Position numbers and translations under genes: made by a program. The notes beneath the pieces are model-generated. The model did no database searches, was not told where the DNA came from, and was given only the letters and a program-made list of their open reading frames with translations. This document shows positions 26,188 through 35,620 of a DNA stretch of 37,203 nt, one piece after another (position 1 is the stretch's first letter; the number at the start of each line of letters is the position of its first letter). This stretch comes from an uncultured Prevotellaceae bacterium (GTDB lineage: Bacteria; Bacteroidota; Bacteroidia; Bacteroidales; Bacteroidaceae). Location: NCBI GenBank assembly GCA_900320435.1, contig ONSH01000005.1, positions 1 through 37,203 of the forward strand, in the 5' to 3' direction.

Positions 26188-27252
26188 TTACCTCCTTTGC
26201 CGGCGCACGCTTACACGGGGAGAACTGCTTGCCGAACCTCCACTGCTCTTCCCGGCCGAAGAGGACCGGCTGCTACGGGCAGACGATGAGGAGCGGGACG
26301 ATGAAGATTTTGCCTTCACCGTCTTGGTCTTGCCCTGGGCAGCAGCAATGCTGTCCTGACGTGCAATCTTCAGGCTGTCCTCATGCGACAGATGGCCCCA
26401 AACATTGTTCTGGAACAGCACGATTTCGTTCTCAATCTTCTGCTGTTCTTTCACCATATCAGAGTCCGTCTTGCAGTAGTTCGCCAAGGCCTTGCCCTGC
26501 ATGTTGTTGGTCTTGTAGATTTTGCCGTCGTACCGGTTCATGGTGAAATAGTCGTCGGCAGTCATATTGTTGACATTGTTGTAGTTCGAGGCCATCATCG
26601 GCAACTTGGCCAGCCATGGAGCCACATCGTCATAGTTCACCCAAAACAGAGGATAAGGCGTGGCATCCCCGCCCCATTCGTCGGCACCGCGCATCAGCAC
26701 GGGACACAACGCCGTCACTTTGGTGGAGAAGGTGCCGGTGCGCTGATCCAGGTAAACACTTTCCTTAATATAGTAGCGGGTCACTTCTGCTGAAGGCACA
26801 TCGTTGGCCTCCACCGTGTATTTCCCGTCCTTTTCCTCATAATATATACCATAACGATCCAGGACATCCTTCACGGCCAGCTTGTCTTTCTCATCAAACG
26901 ACTCCACTCCGTCCAGCTTATAGGTATAGGCCGAGATGCGTCCGGTGAGCATCAGGCGGAAAAGATAAGTGAACAGGTTCACTTGACGGCCCATAGGCTC
27001 CACGGGATAATAAAGAGGAGCGTTCTTGTCCTTCGTGAGGTCCAACGAGCGATAAATGTCGCGCTTCCAAACCACGTCCTCCGGCATCTCCGCTGCTGTG
27101 GGGAAAGACATTGTGGCGCGGTCTGCGGTCTGCTTCTTCGGCGCTCCCGCAGCAGCGGCTGCATTACTGGTGGTGACACGGCGCTTTGCCGGCTGGGCGC
27201 TAACACCCAGGAACACCGCCAACGATATAATTAAGATCAGACTTCTTTTCAT
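26188..27252 (-). CDS. gldN: Type IX secretion / gliding protein GldN (PorN)
   Basis: Periplasmic component that forms the ring with GldK under the outer membrane in the T9SS. The 354-aa protein has a signal peptide (MKRSLILIISLAVFLGVSAQ), then an Ala/Lys linker and the conserved GldN body: VVWKRDIYRSLDLTKDKNAP, YYPVEPMGRQVNLFTYLFRL, LCPVLMRGADEWGGDATPYP and LFWVNYDDVAPWL. The last 43 or so residues are almost only Ser, Arg, Lys, Gly and Ala, a low-complexity basic tail. It starts 10 bp after gldM and is followed after 4 bp by priA. Confidence 0.94.
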   Translation of the reverse strand: MKRSLILIISLAVFLGVSAQPAKRRVTTSNAAAAAGAPKKQTADRATMSFPTAAEMPEDVVWKRDIYRSLDLTKDKNAPLYYPVEPMGRQVNLFTYLFRLMLTGRISAYTYKLDGVESFDEKDKLAVKDVLDRYGIYYEEKDGKYTVEANDVPSAEVTRYYIKESVYLDQRTGTFSTKVTALCPVLMRGADEWGGDATPYPLFWVNYDDVAPWLAKLPMMASNYNNVNNMTADDYFTMNRYDGKIYKTNNMQGKALANYCKTDSDMVKEQQKIENEIVLFQNNVWGHLSHEDSLKIARQDSIAAAQGKTKTVKAKSSSSRSSSSARSSRSSSAGKSSGGSASSSPRVSVRRQRR

Positions 27253-27262
27253 GGTCTAAATT

Positions 27263-28813
27263 TTAATTTACAATAACTTCCATTGCCCCGTTAAGCGTAC
27301 GTTCTATGCCGTCGGGACCGGTGGCACGAATCTTGGTGATATAGAAACGCTTGCCTCTTGAAAGGGAGCGCATCATCGCCTTTTGTCGGTCGGTGAACGA
27401 GGCAGATTGGCTCACTTCAGGCACAGCGTTGCCCATGTTGTCATAGAACACGGTTTCGAATCCGTGCACCGTGAACGGGATGTTGAGGAGACCGTCGTCG
27501 ATGGCCGCACCCAACTTTTCCGTATTCATGAGCACCTGCTTGGAGAGGCGACCGCCCAGGAAATGCGTGTCACCGTTGGGGATGAAGGCCGTAGGATCGG
27601 GCAATTTCCTCACTCGGAAAGTAAACTTGCCCATTTCCTGGCTGCGTCCTTCGTTTTGAGCCACCACTGTGAACACTGCTTCACCGCCGACATTGGTCGG
27701 ACGTGCGATATAATGGCCGTCACCTTTGGGCGTCAGCTGCCCGCCGGTCATCGACACCGAAAGCTTGGATGAAGCCACACCGGGCACCGACACACTCATG
27801 GGGTTGTCGTATCCGGCATACAGCACATTCATGATATCGGCTGACATGGTGGCCGAAGGAGCCACTACGCTGTATTTCTGCTCGAAATTACGCTTCACCT
27901 TCTGACCTTCTCCGTTGAGCATTTCGATGTATCCCGACAGAGTGAAGTCACCCGTGGAAGAGCATACCGCTTCGTAAAGACCGTTCTCGCTCTTGTATTC
28001 CTTTCCGCCGATGTAGATGGTCGGTTTGTTCGTAGAGTCCACTGCAGCCATGATGATCTGGGCGGAGAATCTGCCGCCCTGAACGACCGTCTGACTCTGC
28101 GGAATCACATAGGCGTTCAACTGGTTGACACGGATATCCTTCACGTCGATGTTCTGCACCAGGCTGTGAAGCACCTCACCTTCCGCATAGCGCACGTCGC
28201 TCTGCAATTTGGTCAGCAACGTGACGGCAGCGGCCGTGGGCATATTCTCAAACATGTATTCCGGCCAATCCTTACCCATCATACGCTCCTTGACGGGAAC
28301 GTCGGTGGAAAGGTTGGAAGCGATGATTTCCCGCTTCTCCTTATCTTCCACCATGCGCAGGATACGTTCACGATAGTGGATGATTGCTTCATACAACTCC
28401 TTACCTTTTCCGGTGCCGGGAGCCAGCATCACCTGCGTGGAAGCTTCCAGGTCTTCACGGTTACGGATGTTGTTTACGTCACCGTCTTTGCCGTCGCTCT
28501 CCTTGACAATCTTTATCTTGAGGTCTTCGGCAAGGTCATAGATGCTGTCGCTCATCGACTGCACGAAATGCGCCTTGTCATACCAAACCTTCACCTTCTG
28601 AGGATTCGCCTTCATCTGAGCCTCGAACTGATCCAATATCGTCTTGTTCGTACGCGATGCGTTGGCCGTCGAACGGTTCAGTCCCTGGCTCACCAGAGAG
28701 AAACCGTTCAGCACGTCACTCGACACATTGAGTGCGAGCATAGCCATCAGGACCACATACATAAGATTGATCATCTTCTGGCGGGGCGAAACTCTTTTCT
28801 TCTGTATAGGCAT
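27263..28813 (-). CDS. gldM: Type IX secretion / gliding motor protein GldM (PorM)
   Basis: Inner-membrane motor protein whose single TM helix sits in the GldL ring and whose periplasmic domains reach to GldK/GldN. The 516-aa protein opens with RVSPRQKMINLMYVVLMAML, holding the Arg (Arg11) that corresponds to the functionally important Arg9 of Flavobacterium GldM, then the TM helix (about 17-36, ending ALNVSS). A helical domain rich in charged residues and several beta domains follow (PFTVHGFETVFYDNMG near the end). Length is typical. Gaps are 21 bp to gldL and 10 bp to gldN. Confidence 0.96.
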   Translation of the reverse strand: MPIQKKRVSPRQKMINLMYVVLMAMLALNVSSDVLNGFSLVSQGLNRSTANASRTNKTILDQFEAQMKANPQKVKVWYDKAHFVQSMSDSIYDLAEDLKIKIVKESDGKDGDVNNIRNREDLEASTQVMLAPGTGKGKELYEAIIHYRERILRMVEDKEKREIIASNLSTDVPVKERMMGKDWPEYMFENMPTAAAVTLLTKLQSDVRYAEGEVLHSLVQNIDVKDIRVNQLNAYVIPQSQTVVQGGRFSAQIIMAAVDSTNKPTIYIGGKEYKSENGLYEAVCSSTGDFTLSGYIEMLNGEGQKVKRNFEQKYSVVAPSATMSADIMNVLYAGYDNPMSVSVPGVASSKLSVSMTGGQLTPKGDGHYIARPTNVGGEAVFTVVAQNEGRSQEMGKFTFRVRKLPDPTAFIPNGDTHFLGGRLSKQVLMNTEKLGAAIDDGLLNIPFTVHGFETVFYDNMGNAVPEVSQSASFTDRQKAMMRSLSRGKRFYITKIRATGPDGIERTLNGAMEVIVN

Positions 28814-28834
28814 CTTTAAGAAGCTTACTGTGTC

Positions 28835-29725
28835 TTAGTCTTCCTTTTTATCTTCGCTTTTTGCCGGCGCAGCACCCATGTTGATGGTCAGGGCGCCGAT
28901 CATACGCCCGTAGACGTTGTTGAGCTCAGTGATTTGGTCTGCCATGCGGCGGGTCTGCTCATCAATCTGCTCGATGGTGTTAACCTGCTTGGAAATATTG
29001 CGCAACTGCAACTCGTAGACCGTGGCAATGCCGGTGAGCGTGCGGTTAAGATTCTCCATTTCTTCAGAATCCGTGGACATGCGGGCTGCCTGCACCTTGA
29101 CACGCTCCAGCACCTCCGTCAACTCCTTCAGCTCTTCTGCATAATTCTTGACAGCCTCCTCGATAGCGGCCGGATCAGTGGCCTTGATGCTGTCGGGGTT
29201 GATGGTGCCGCCCTGACCGTTCTGCAACTGCGAGAGAGCCAGCTGGGCCTGCGTTGCCGCCTGACCGGCAGCAGCCAGATTGGCAGCAGCTGCACTGAGC
29301 GAGGCGCCCTGAGCCAATTGCTCCGGATTCATCGATGCACCGCCGACTGCACCGCCACCCATGATGACGGTGCCGCCCGCAGGAGCGCCTCCGCCAATTA
29401 CCACGGTGCCGCCCGTCGCTGTGCTCTCGGAGCCCTCGGCTATAGCCTGCCCCTGCACGCCCGTACCACCGACAATCACCGTGCCGCCGGTGCCGTTCTC
29501 AGAAGCAGGAACTTTGGTATAGGTCTTCTCAAAACCGGATATGAAGAACACGAAGACCTCCGTGCCCATGCCGATGAACAGCATCAGGTTGGCCCCCGGT
29601 ATATGGGTCAGTTTGAACAAAGTACCCAGGATAACGATGGCTGCGCCCCAACTGTAGGTGTACTGCATAAACACCTGCCCGAACGGGGAATCCATCCACT
29701 TTTGCATTTTAGCGATAATATTCAT
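28835..29725 (-). CDS. gldL: Type IX secretion / gliding motor protein GldL (PorL)
   Basis: Inner-membrane proton-channel subunit of the T9SS motor. The 296-aa protein has two TM helices (about 25-40 and 46-65) with the key acidic residue Glu56 in GMGTEVFVFF (Glu49 in Flavobacterium johnsoniae by position). The cytoplasmic part starts with a Gly-rich linker holding the motif GGTV(I/V)(V/I/M)GG three times (about residues 79-130), an Ala/Gln-rich segment, then helices with heptad-like pattern (KELTEVLERVKVQAARM onwards). Homologues also have variable linkers here. It lies between gldK (23 bp) and gldM (21 bp). Confidence 0.95.
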   Translation of the reverse strand: MNIIAKMQKWMDSPFGQVFMQYTYSWGAAIVILGTLFKLTHIPGANLMLFIGMGTEVFVFFISGFEKTYTKVPASENGTGGTVIVGGTGVQGQAIAEGSESTATGGTVVIGGGAPAGGTVIMGGGAVGGASMNPEQLAQGASLSAAAANLAAAGQAATQAQLALSQLQNGQGGTINPDSIKATDPAAIEEAVKNYAEELKELTEVLERVKVQAARMSTDSEEMENLNRTLTGIATVYELQLRNISKQVNTIEQIDEQTRRMADQITELNNVYGRMIGALTINMGAAPAKSEDKKED

Positions 29726-29748
29726 GGCTTTCTTCTGTTTTTCTTAGT

Positions 29749-31218
29749 TTATTTCCTCCGTACCGATGTTGTTGCGGGCAACTTAGTCTGCTTGAGCATG
29801 CCGTCGCTCACCATGGTGCGCACGCAGCGGAAGCCGATGTAGCAACGGGGCTGGTTCTGATATTCGTAAGAGCGCCAGGCCGAGCGTATCATGCTCTCAG
29901 GGTCCTTCCATGAGCCGCCGCGCACGCTCTTCTTCTTCAAGCGATAGGGATCTTCACGCGCTGCATTGTATCTCAGGTTAGGATTCATGTCGCTCATGGC
30001 TTCCACGCCTGCTTCCGTATAGGTCGTACTGGTCCATTCGGCTACATTGCCGGCCATGTCATACAGCCCGTTGGAGTTGGCGGAGAAAATGCCGCACTTG
30101 GAGGTGATCAGACTGCCGTCCTTGGTGTAGTTACCCTGATCGGGCTTGAAGTTGGCGTAGTAGCAACCCTTGTCGCTCTTCACCTCCTTGGCCTCCCAAG
30201 GGAAGGGATTACCTTCCTTGCCGCGGGCAGCGAACTCCCATTCCACCTCAGAGGGCAGACGGTATCTCTGCAATTGCTGGGCGTATCCGCCGAGACCTCT
30301 CTTGAGGAACAGCGTGCGCCAGGCACAGAAGGCATTAGCTTGCTCCCAGCTGACACCCACCACGGGATAATCATCGTAAGCGGGATTGTTAAAATAGAGC
30401 TTCATGTAGCGCTCGTTGTCCGCATTCTGGAAGTCGTTCACCCAACAGGTGGTGTCGGGATAGATGTTCACGATGTAAGTGTTCAGGAAATCCCATTCGC
30501 CGGAAAGAGGTCGCGTGATGGTCTGACGCACAATCTTGCCGTCGTCGTCAATCCAAGCCGTATCCTTGGAAATCATCACCGCAGCATTGCTGACGGCATG
30601 GTCGGTGTTCAGGTCGCGCTCTTCGGCATTGAGCCTGTACTTGCGCTGAGCTGCAGCGGCATAGTCGTAGATCTCATAGCGGAAATTCATCTGAGAAGCA
30701 TCCAGCATCTTTGTGCCGTCGACGGGATGGTAGCGGTAGACGCTTTCGATGGCGCGCATTTCGTCTTCCGTGGCCTTTCTCTCGTTGGGGATGGGCTTCT
30801 TCCAATTGAGGTGAGGCGGAATGGGCTCTCCGTACTTATCCTCTTCAATCTTATACGTCTCATCGCCGCCGAAAGCGGGATCTGCCAGACGTTCACGAAT
30901 GATGCTGTCTCTAACCCACTGTACGAACTGACGGTACTTGGCGTTTGACACCTCCTGAGCGTCAATCCAGAATCCGTCCACGCTGATATCGCGCCTGGGG
31001 AAGTCTGCACCCCAAAGCGTATCGTTTTCTTCCAAGCCCACTTTCAGGCTGCCCTTTCGCACAGCCACCATACCATAAGGCGTGGGTTCACCGTAGCCGC
31101 TGCCGCGCACACCGGTCACTTCACCGCCATCTGCCATTGCAGCACCCTGAGAGCCGAAACAGGCTGTCAGCGCCAGTGTTGCCACTGCAGTGGCCATCAG
31201 ACCAAAGATTTTTTTCAT
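29749..31218 (-). CDS. gldK: Type IX secretion / gliding lipoprotein GldK (PorK)
   Basis: Outer-membrane lipoprotein that forms the periplasmic ring with GldN. I start it at ATG 31218 (489 aa), 17 codons inside the longest frame, because this yields a lipoprotein signal MKKIFGLMATAVATLALTAC with lipid Cys20. The body is a formylglycine-generating-enzyme-like fold: VAVRKGSLKVG, ISVDGFWIDAQEVSNAKYRQ, PVVGVSWEQANAFCAWR, YRLPSEVEWEFAARG, YDMAGNVAEWTS and VRGGSWKDP, ending YIGFRCVRTM. In GldK this fold is structural, not enzymatic. It lies 34 bp after porP. Confidence 0.94.
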   Translation of the reverse strand: MKKIFGLMATAVATLALTACFGSQGAAMADGGEVTGVRGSGYGEPTPYGMVAVRKGSLKVGLEENDTLWGADFPRRDISVDGFWIDAQEVSNAKYRQFVQWVRDSIIRERLADPAFGGDETYKIEEDKYGEPIPPHLNWKKPIPNERKATEDEMRAIESVYRYHPVDGTKMLDASQMNFRYEIYDYAAAAQRKYRLNAEERDLNTDHAVSNAAVMISKDTAWIDDDGKIVRQTITRPLSGEWDFLNTYIVNIYPDTTCWVNDFQNADNERYMKLYFNNPAYDDYPVVGVSWEQANAFCAWRTLFLKRGLGGYAQQLQRYRLPSEVEWEFAARGKEGNPFPWEAKEVKSDKGCYYANFKPDQGNYTKDGSLITSKCGIFSANSNGLYDMAGNVAEWTSTTYTEAGVEAMSDMNPNLRYNAAREDPYRLKKKSVRGGSWKDPESMIRSAWRSYEYQNQPRCYIGFRCVRTMVSDGMLKQTKLPATTSVRRK

Positions 31219-31252
31219 TATCTTGTTGTTATCTGTTATTCCGTTTCTTTTC

Positions 31253-32203
31253 TTAAAGGAAGCGTACACTCTTGTGCATGTTCTTTCCTTTCTTTGACTT
31301 TTTCATATCCATCTGGTAGCCCAGCACGATTTCGTGCGTACCGTTTTGAAGACCTACGCCTCCGGTATACATTTCGTAGCTGTATCCGATTTCCACGCCG
31401 TGAAAGTTCATACCGAAGAGGAAGCCTACGGAGTTGGTCGGAGAATAGAGCACGCCACCGTAAAGCTTGTTTTTCAAACCTTCATAACCCAAGCGTGCCA
31501 CGATGTCGCCGCGTATGGCCTGAAAATCGGATCGGAGAATGCCGTGTGTGTCCAGACTGTAACGTTTGTCGCGAAACTTGAGCTTGTAGCCTCCGGTGAG
31601 ATAAAACGTCGGCGATATCTTCATTTCGTTGACCTTGTCGTCACCCAACTCAATGGTCGGGCCGGTCAGGTGCATCGCCGAGGCGCCGACATACCACACA
31701 TCGCTCCAGGTGTACCTGGCACCGATTTCAGCGTCAATGGCAAAACCGGAAACCTCTGACGTCGGAAACGCTTTATCGTTCGACTCATCCGTATCGACGC
31801 CGCTGCCGTCAAACTTCTCGCTGAGAATCACCAGGCGTGCGCCGATGGAAATCCTTGACTTTTTCTGCCATCCCAACGGTATATGCAGGGCATACTGAAC
31901 GTAGATTTTCTTGTGGGAGAACAGACCGATGGCGTCGTTCATAAATCCCGCACCGGCAGCGTGATTAGGACTCCAGAAAGAAAGTGGCAGATCGGCCGTC
32001 ACGAGCATCGTTTTGGGGGCTCCTTCATAGCCTGTCATCTGCATGCTGTAGGCTCCCCGGATGTTCAGGTAGCCATCCACGCCCGCCGCTGCGGGGTTGA
32101 AGTAGGACTGCAAGGCCCAGGAGTTGGTGAAAGCGGGATCGTATTGCGCACTCGCCGTGAGTGCGAAGAGGCCCGTCACTGCAATCCAAATCAGCCTTTT
32201 CAT
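31253..32203 (-). CDS. porP: PorP/SprF-family type IX secretion outer-membrane protein
   Basis: Outer-membrane beta-barrel of the PorP/SprF family, which links the T9SS core to cell-surface components. The 316-aa protein has a signal peptide (MKRLIWIAVTGLFALTASAQ, cleavage before YDP), the family opening QYDPAFTNSWALQSYFNPAAAG, alternating barrel strands, and a basic C-terminal tail (KKSKKGKNMHKSVRFL). The position directly before gldK is the standard one. The 58-bp gap from yhcH has no TAnnTTTG, so it probably depends on upstream transcription. Confidence 0.94.
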   Translation of the reverse strand: MKRLIWIAVTGLFALTASAQYDPAFTNSWALQSYFNPAAAGVDGYLNIRGAYSMQMTGYEGAPKTMLVTADLPLSFWSPNHAAGAGFMNDAIGLFSHKKIYVQYALHIPLGWQKKSRISIGARLVILSEKFDGSGVDTDESNDKAFPTSEVSGFAIDAEIGARYTWSDVWYVGASAMHLTGPTIELGDDKVNEMKISPTFYLTGGYKLKFRDKRYSLDTHGILRSDFQAIRGDIVARLGYEGLKNKLYGGVLYSPTNSVGFLFGMNFHGVEIGYSYEMYTGGVGLQNGTHEIVLGYQMDMKKSKKGKNMHKSVRFL

Positions 32204-32223
32204 CTCTCGCCATAACGCAGTGA

Positions 32224-32262
32224 TGCCGGACTTTATTGCCCGGCACCACCTTTTTCTTTTTT
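32224..32262 (+). terminator. Plus-strand hairpin with T-run between yhcH and porP
   Basis: TGCCGG (32224-32229) and CCGGCA (32240-32245) form a 6-bp stem with a 10-nt loop, followed by a long T-rich tract that runs into the yhcH 3' end. It is oriented against all local genes, so it may stop antisense transcription or simply fold in the yhcH-porP leader. Role uncertain. Confidence 0.3.
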
Positions 32263-32702
32263 TATTTTTTAACTTTGAAGATAGCTTTTCGCATCGGCCC
32301 GTCGGAGATCATCGGCTGATGGCCTTCCAAAGGGAAATAGATAATCATCTGCCCGGGCACGACATCCACGAAAGTAGAGGCCTTCTCGTCATGGAAACAA
32401 ATATCCTTTTCCGCATCGTAGCCAGCCTGGGAGAACTGCTGTCCGGGAGCGTAGCCGTGACGCTCGCGACCAGACACCAACACCTGGATGTCGATCATCT
32501 TCTGATGAGTCTCCATGCGTGCTTCTTCCGGCGTCTTACCCTGCACGTCCATGATGTTCACAAACACGTCGTCGCCCTTGATTTTGTGCTTGCCCACCGG
32601 CAGCGCGGCCAGATCGTGTCCCTTGAGGAACTCTATCACTTCGTTAAACAACGGATTGAGCGCCACATAGGCACTCAATCCGCTTAAATTATCCAAAATC
32701 AT
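32262..32702 (-). CDS. YhcH/YjgK/YiaL (DUF386) family protein
   Basis: Small cupin-like protein of 146 aa; family members are linked to sugar metabolism, some as sialic acid or other sugar anomerases (NanQ type). Family features seen are VFVNIMDVQGKTPEEARMET, the METHQKMIDIQVLVSGRE block with conserved His and Glu, DICFHD and MIIYFPLEGHQPMI. No sugar catabolic genes are near; it is wedged 21 bp after groEL and 58 bp before porP, an unusual place for it. Family assignment is good, substrate unknown. Confidence 0.88.
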   Translation of the reverse strand: MILDNLSGLSAYVALNPLFNEVIEFLKGHDLAALPVGKHKIKGDDVFVNIMDVQGKTPEEARMETHQKMIDIQVLVSGRERHGYAPGQQFSQAGYDAEKDICFHDEKASTFVDVVPGQMIIYFPLEGHQPMISDGPMRKAIFKVKK

Positions 32703-32723
32703 CTTGTTGAGGTGATTAAAGGT

Positions 32724-34367
<1,644 letters not shown>

Positions 34368-34390
34368 TTATTGTTTACCTTATATATTAA

Positions 34391-34663
34391 TTACTTCAAA
34401 ATGGCTACCACGTCGGACTGGCGCATGATGAGGTACTTCGTACCCTCAAACTCCACCTCCGTGCCGCTGTATTTACCGTAGAGCACCTGGTCTCCTACTT
34501 TCAGCACCATTTCTTCGTCTTTTGTGCCGCCGCCGACGGCCACCACTTTACCCTGCAGGGGCTTCTCCTTGGCTGTGTCGGGAATGATGATACCACTGGC
34601 GGTCTTGGTCTCTGCAGGTGCAGGCTCAATCAGCACACGATCTGCTAAAGGTTGAATGTTCAT
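34391..34663 (-). CDS. groES: Co-chaperonin GroES
   Basis: Heptameric lid of GroEL. The 90-aa protein begins [18 protein letters not shown], has the mobile loop [18 protein letters not shown] and ends [20 protein letters not shown]. Length is typical for a Bacteroidota GroES. It is the first gene of a long colinear run (groES, groEL, yhcH, porP, gldK-N, priA). The upstream gap of 104 bp holds a sigma-54-like element and a palindrome instead of a TAnnTTTG box. Confidence 0.98.
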   Translation of the reverse strand: MNIQPLADRVLIEPAPAETKTASGIIIPDTAKEKPLQGKVVAVGGGTKDEEMVLKVGDQVLYGKYSGTEVEFEGTKYLIMRQSDVVAILK

Positions 34664-34707
34664 AGTATTCTGTATTTTTAGTGTTAAACGATTTCAATGG
34701 GATATCC

Positions 34708-34723
34708 TGCGAAAAGTGTGCCA
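34708..34723 (-). promoter_or_regulatory. Candidate sigma-54-type promoter of groESL
   Basis: On the minus strand TGGCACACTTTTCGCA has GG and GC separated by exactly 10 nt, as in -24/-12 promoters (TGGCAC-N5-TTGCW), with one mismatch in the -12 box (TTCGC). It would start transcription about 30-35 nt before the groES ATG. No TAnnTTTG is visible here. Prediction only. Confidence 0.45.
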
Positions 34724-34736
34724 TTTCGCCTCCCCG

Positions 34737-34749
34737 TGACAAATTGTCA
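34737..34749. promoter_or_regulatory. 13-bp palindrome upstream of groESL
   Basis: TGACAAATTGTCA is a perfect inverted repeat (TGACAA, A, TTGTCA) 14 nt upstream of the sigma-54-like element and about 75 bp before groES. It could bind an activator or heat-shock regulator; no such protein is encoded nearby. Confidence 0.5.
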
Positions 34750-34767
34750 GCCATGCGCGTCAGAACG

Positions 34768-35616
34768 TCACAGCAGCTGCAGCGTGTAGAGATACACCAC
34801 CACTGCCGGAATGGCCATCATGCTGGAGTCGAAACGGTCCAGCATGCCGCCGTGACCGGGCAGGATGTTGCCCGAATCCTTGATGTTCAGTTGCCTCTTG
34901 AACAGGCTCTCCACCAGGTCGCCCCAAGTGCCGAACACGACCACCACAAGGGCAAAACCTACCCACTCCCAAAGCGTCAGCGTGGTGTCCCACCGGGCCA
35001 CGAGGACGGCAACAGCGATGGCCAGAAGACCTCCGCCCACACTGCCGACCCATGACTTATGGGGCGACACGCTCGGGAAGAGCTTATAACTAATCTTCTT
35101 GCCGAGCACCGAACCCACACAGTAGGCACCGGTGTCGCTGCACCAAAGCAGCACATAGAGCATCAGGGGGAATATCCAGCTGTAGTTCACCGTCATATCC
35201 AAAGGGTTTACGGTGAAACCCAGCGTGGAGAGCAGACTGAAGGGCAAGGCCACATAAATCTGCCCGAACATCGTATAGGCCCAGTTGTTCAGAGTGTGAT
35301 CACGCTCCTGATAGAGCTCGGAGACAATCAGATAGATCAGTGTCAGCACATAGGGGATAAACACGCCGGAAGTGGGCGTCAATCCGCTGGAGTAGCCCCA
35401 GAAAGCACAAAACAGATAGACGGCAGCCACGACGGAAATCAGGCGGTTGAGCGACACGTCGCCCCTTTGGTTGATCAGCCCGGTGTATTCCCACATGCTC
35501 AGGCCCGTGACCAGGGCAAAGAGTATGCCGAAAGAGAGGGGGCCGTAGAGGATGCTGCCCACCATCAATGCCACAAACACAACACCCGTCAGGGTTCTCA
35601 TAATCAAGTTCTTCAT
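34768..35616 (-). CDS. cdsA: Phosphatidate cytidylyltransferase CdsA
   Basis: Membrane enzyme making CDP-diacylglycerol from phosphatidic acid and CTP, the branch point of phospholipid synthesis. From ATG at 35616 the protein has 282 aa with about eight hydrophobic segments and the family signature near the C-terminus: SVSPHKSWVGSVGGG, GDLVESLFKRQLNIKDSG and PGHGGMLDRFDS. I chose this start over one nine codons earlier because a GGAGG lies about 10 nt before it, at the very end of ftsH, and it leaves a 4-bp gap to the ftsH stop. It completes the usual ftsH-cdsA pair. Confidence 0.95.
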   Translation of the reverse strand: MKNLIMRTLTGVVFVALMVGSILYGPLSFGILFALVTGLSMWEYTGLINQRGDVSLNRLISVVAAVYLFCAFWGYSSGLTPTSGVFIPYVLTLIYLIVSELYQERDHTLNNWAYTMFGQIYVALPFSLLSTLGFTVNPLDMTVNYSWIFPLMLYVLLWCSDTGAYCVGSVLGKKISYKLFPSVSPHKSWVGSVGGGLLAIAVAVLVARWDTTLTLWEWVGFALVVVVFGTWGDLVESLFKRQLNIKDSGNILPGHGGMLDRFDSSMMAIPAVVVYLYTLQLL

Positions 35617-35620
35617 GGCT

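Noticed and set aside
29749-31218. GldK as an active formylglycine-generating enzyme or sulfatase activator
   Set aside because: The fold is FGE-like, but the lipoprotein signal, the operon and the family identify a structural T9SS ring protein.
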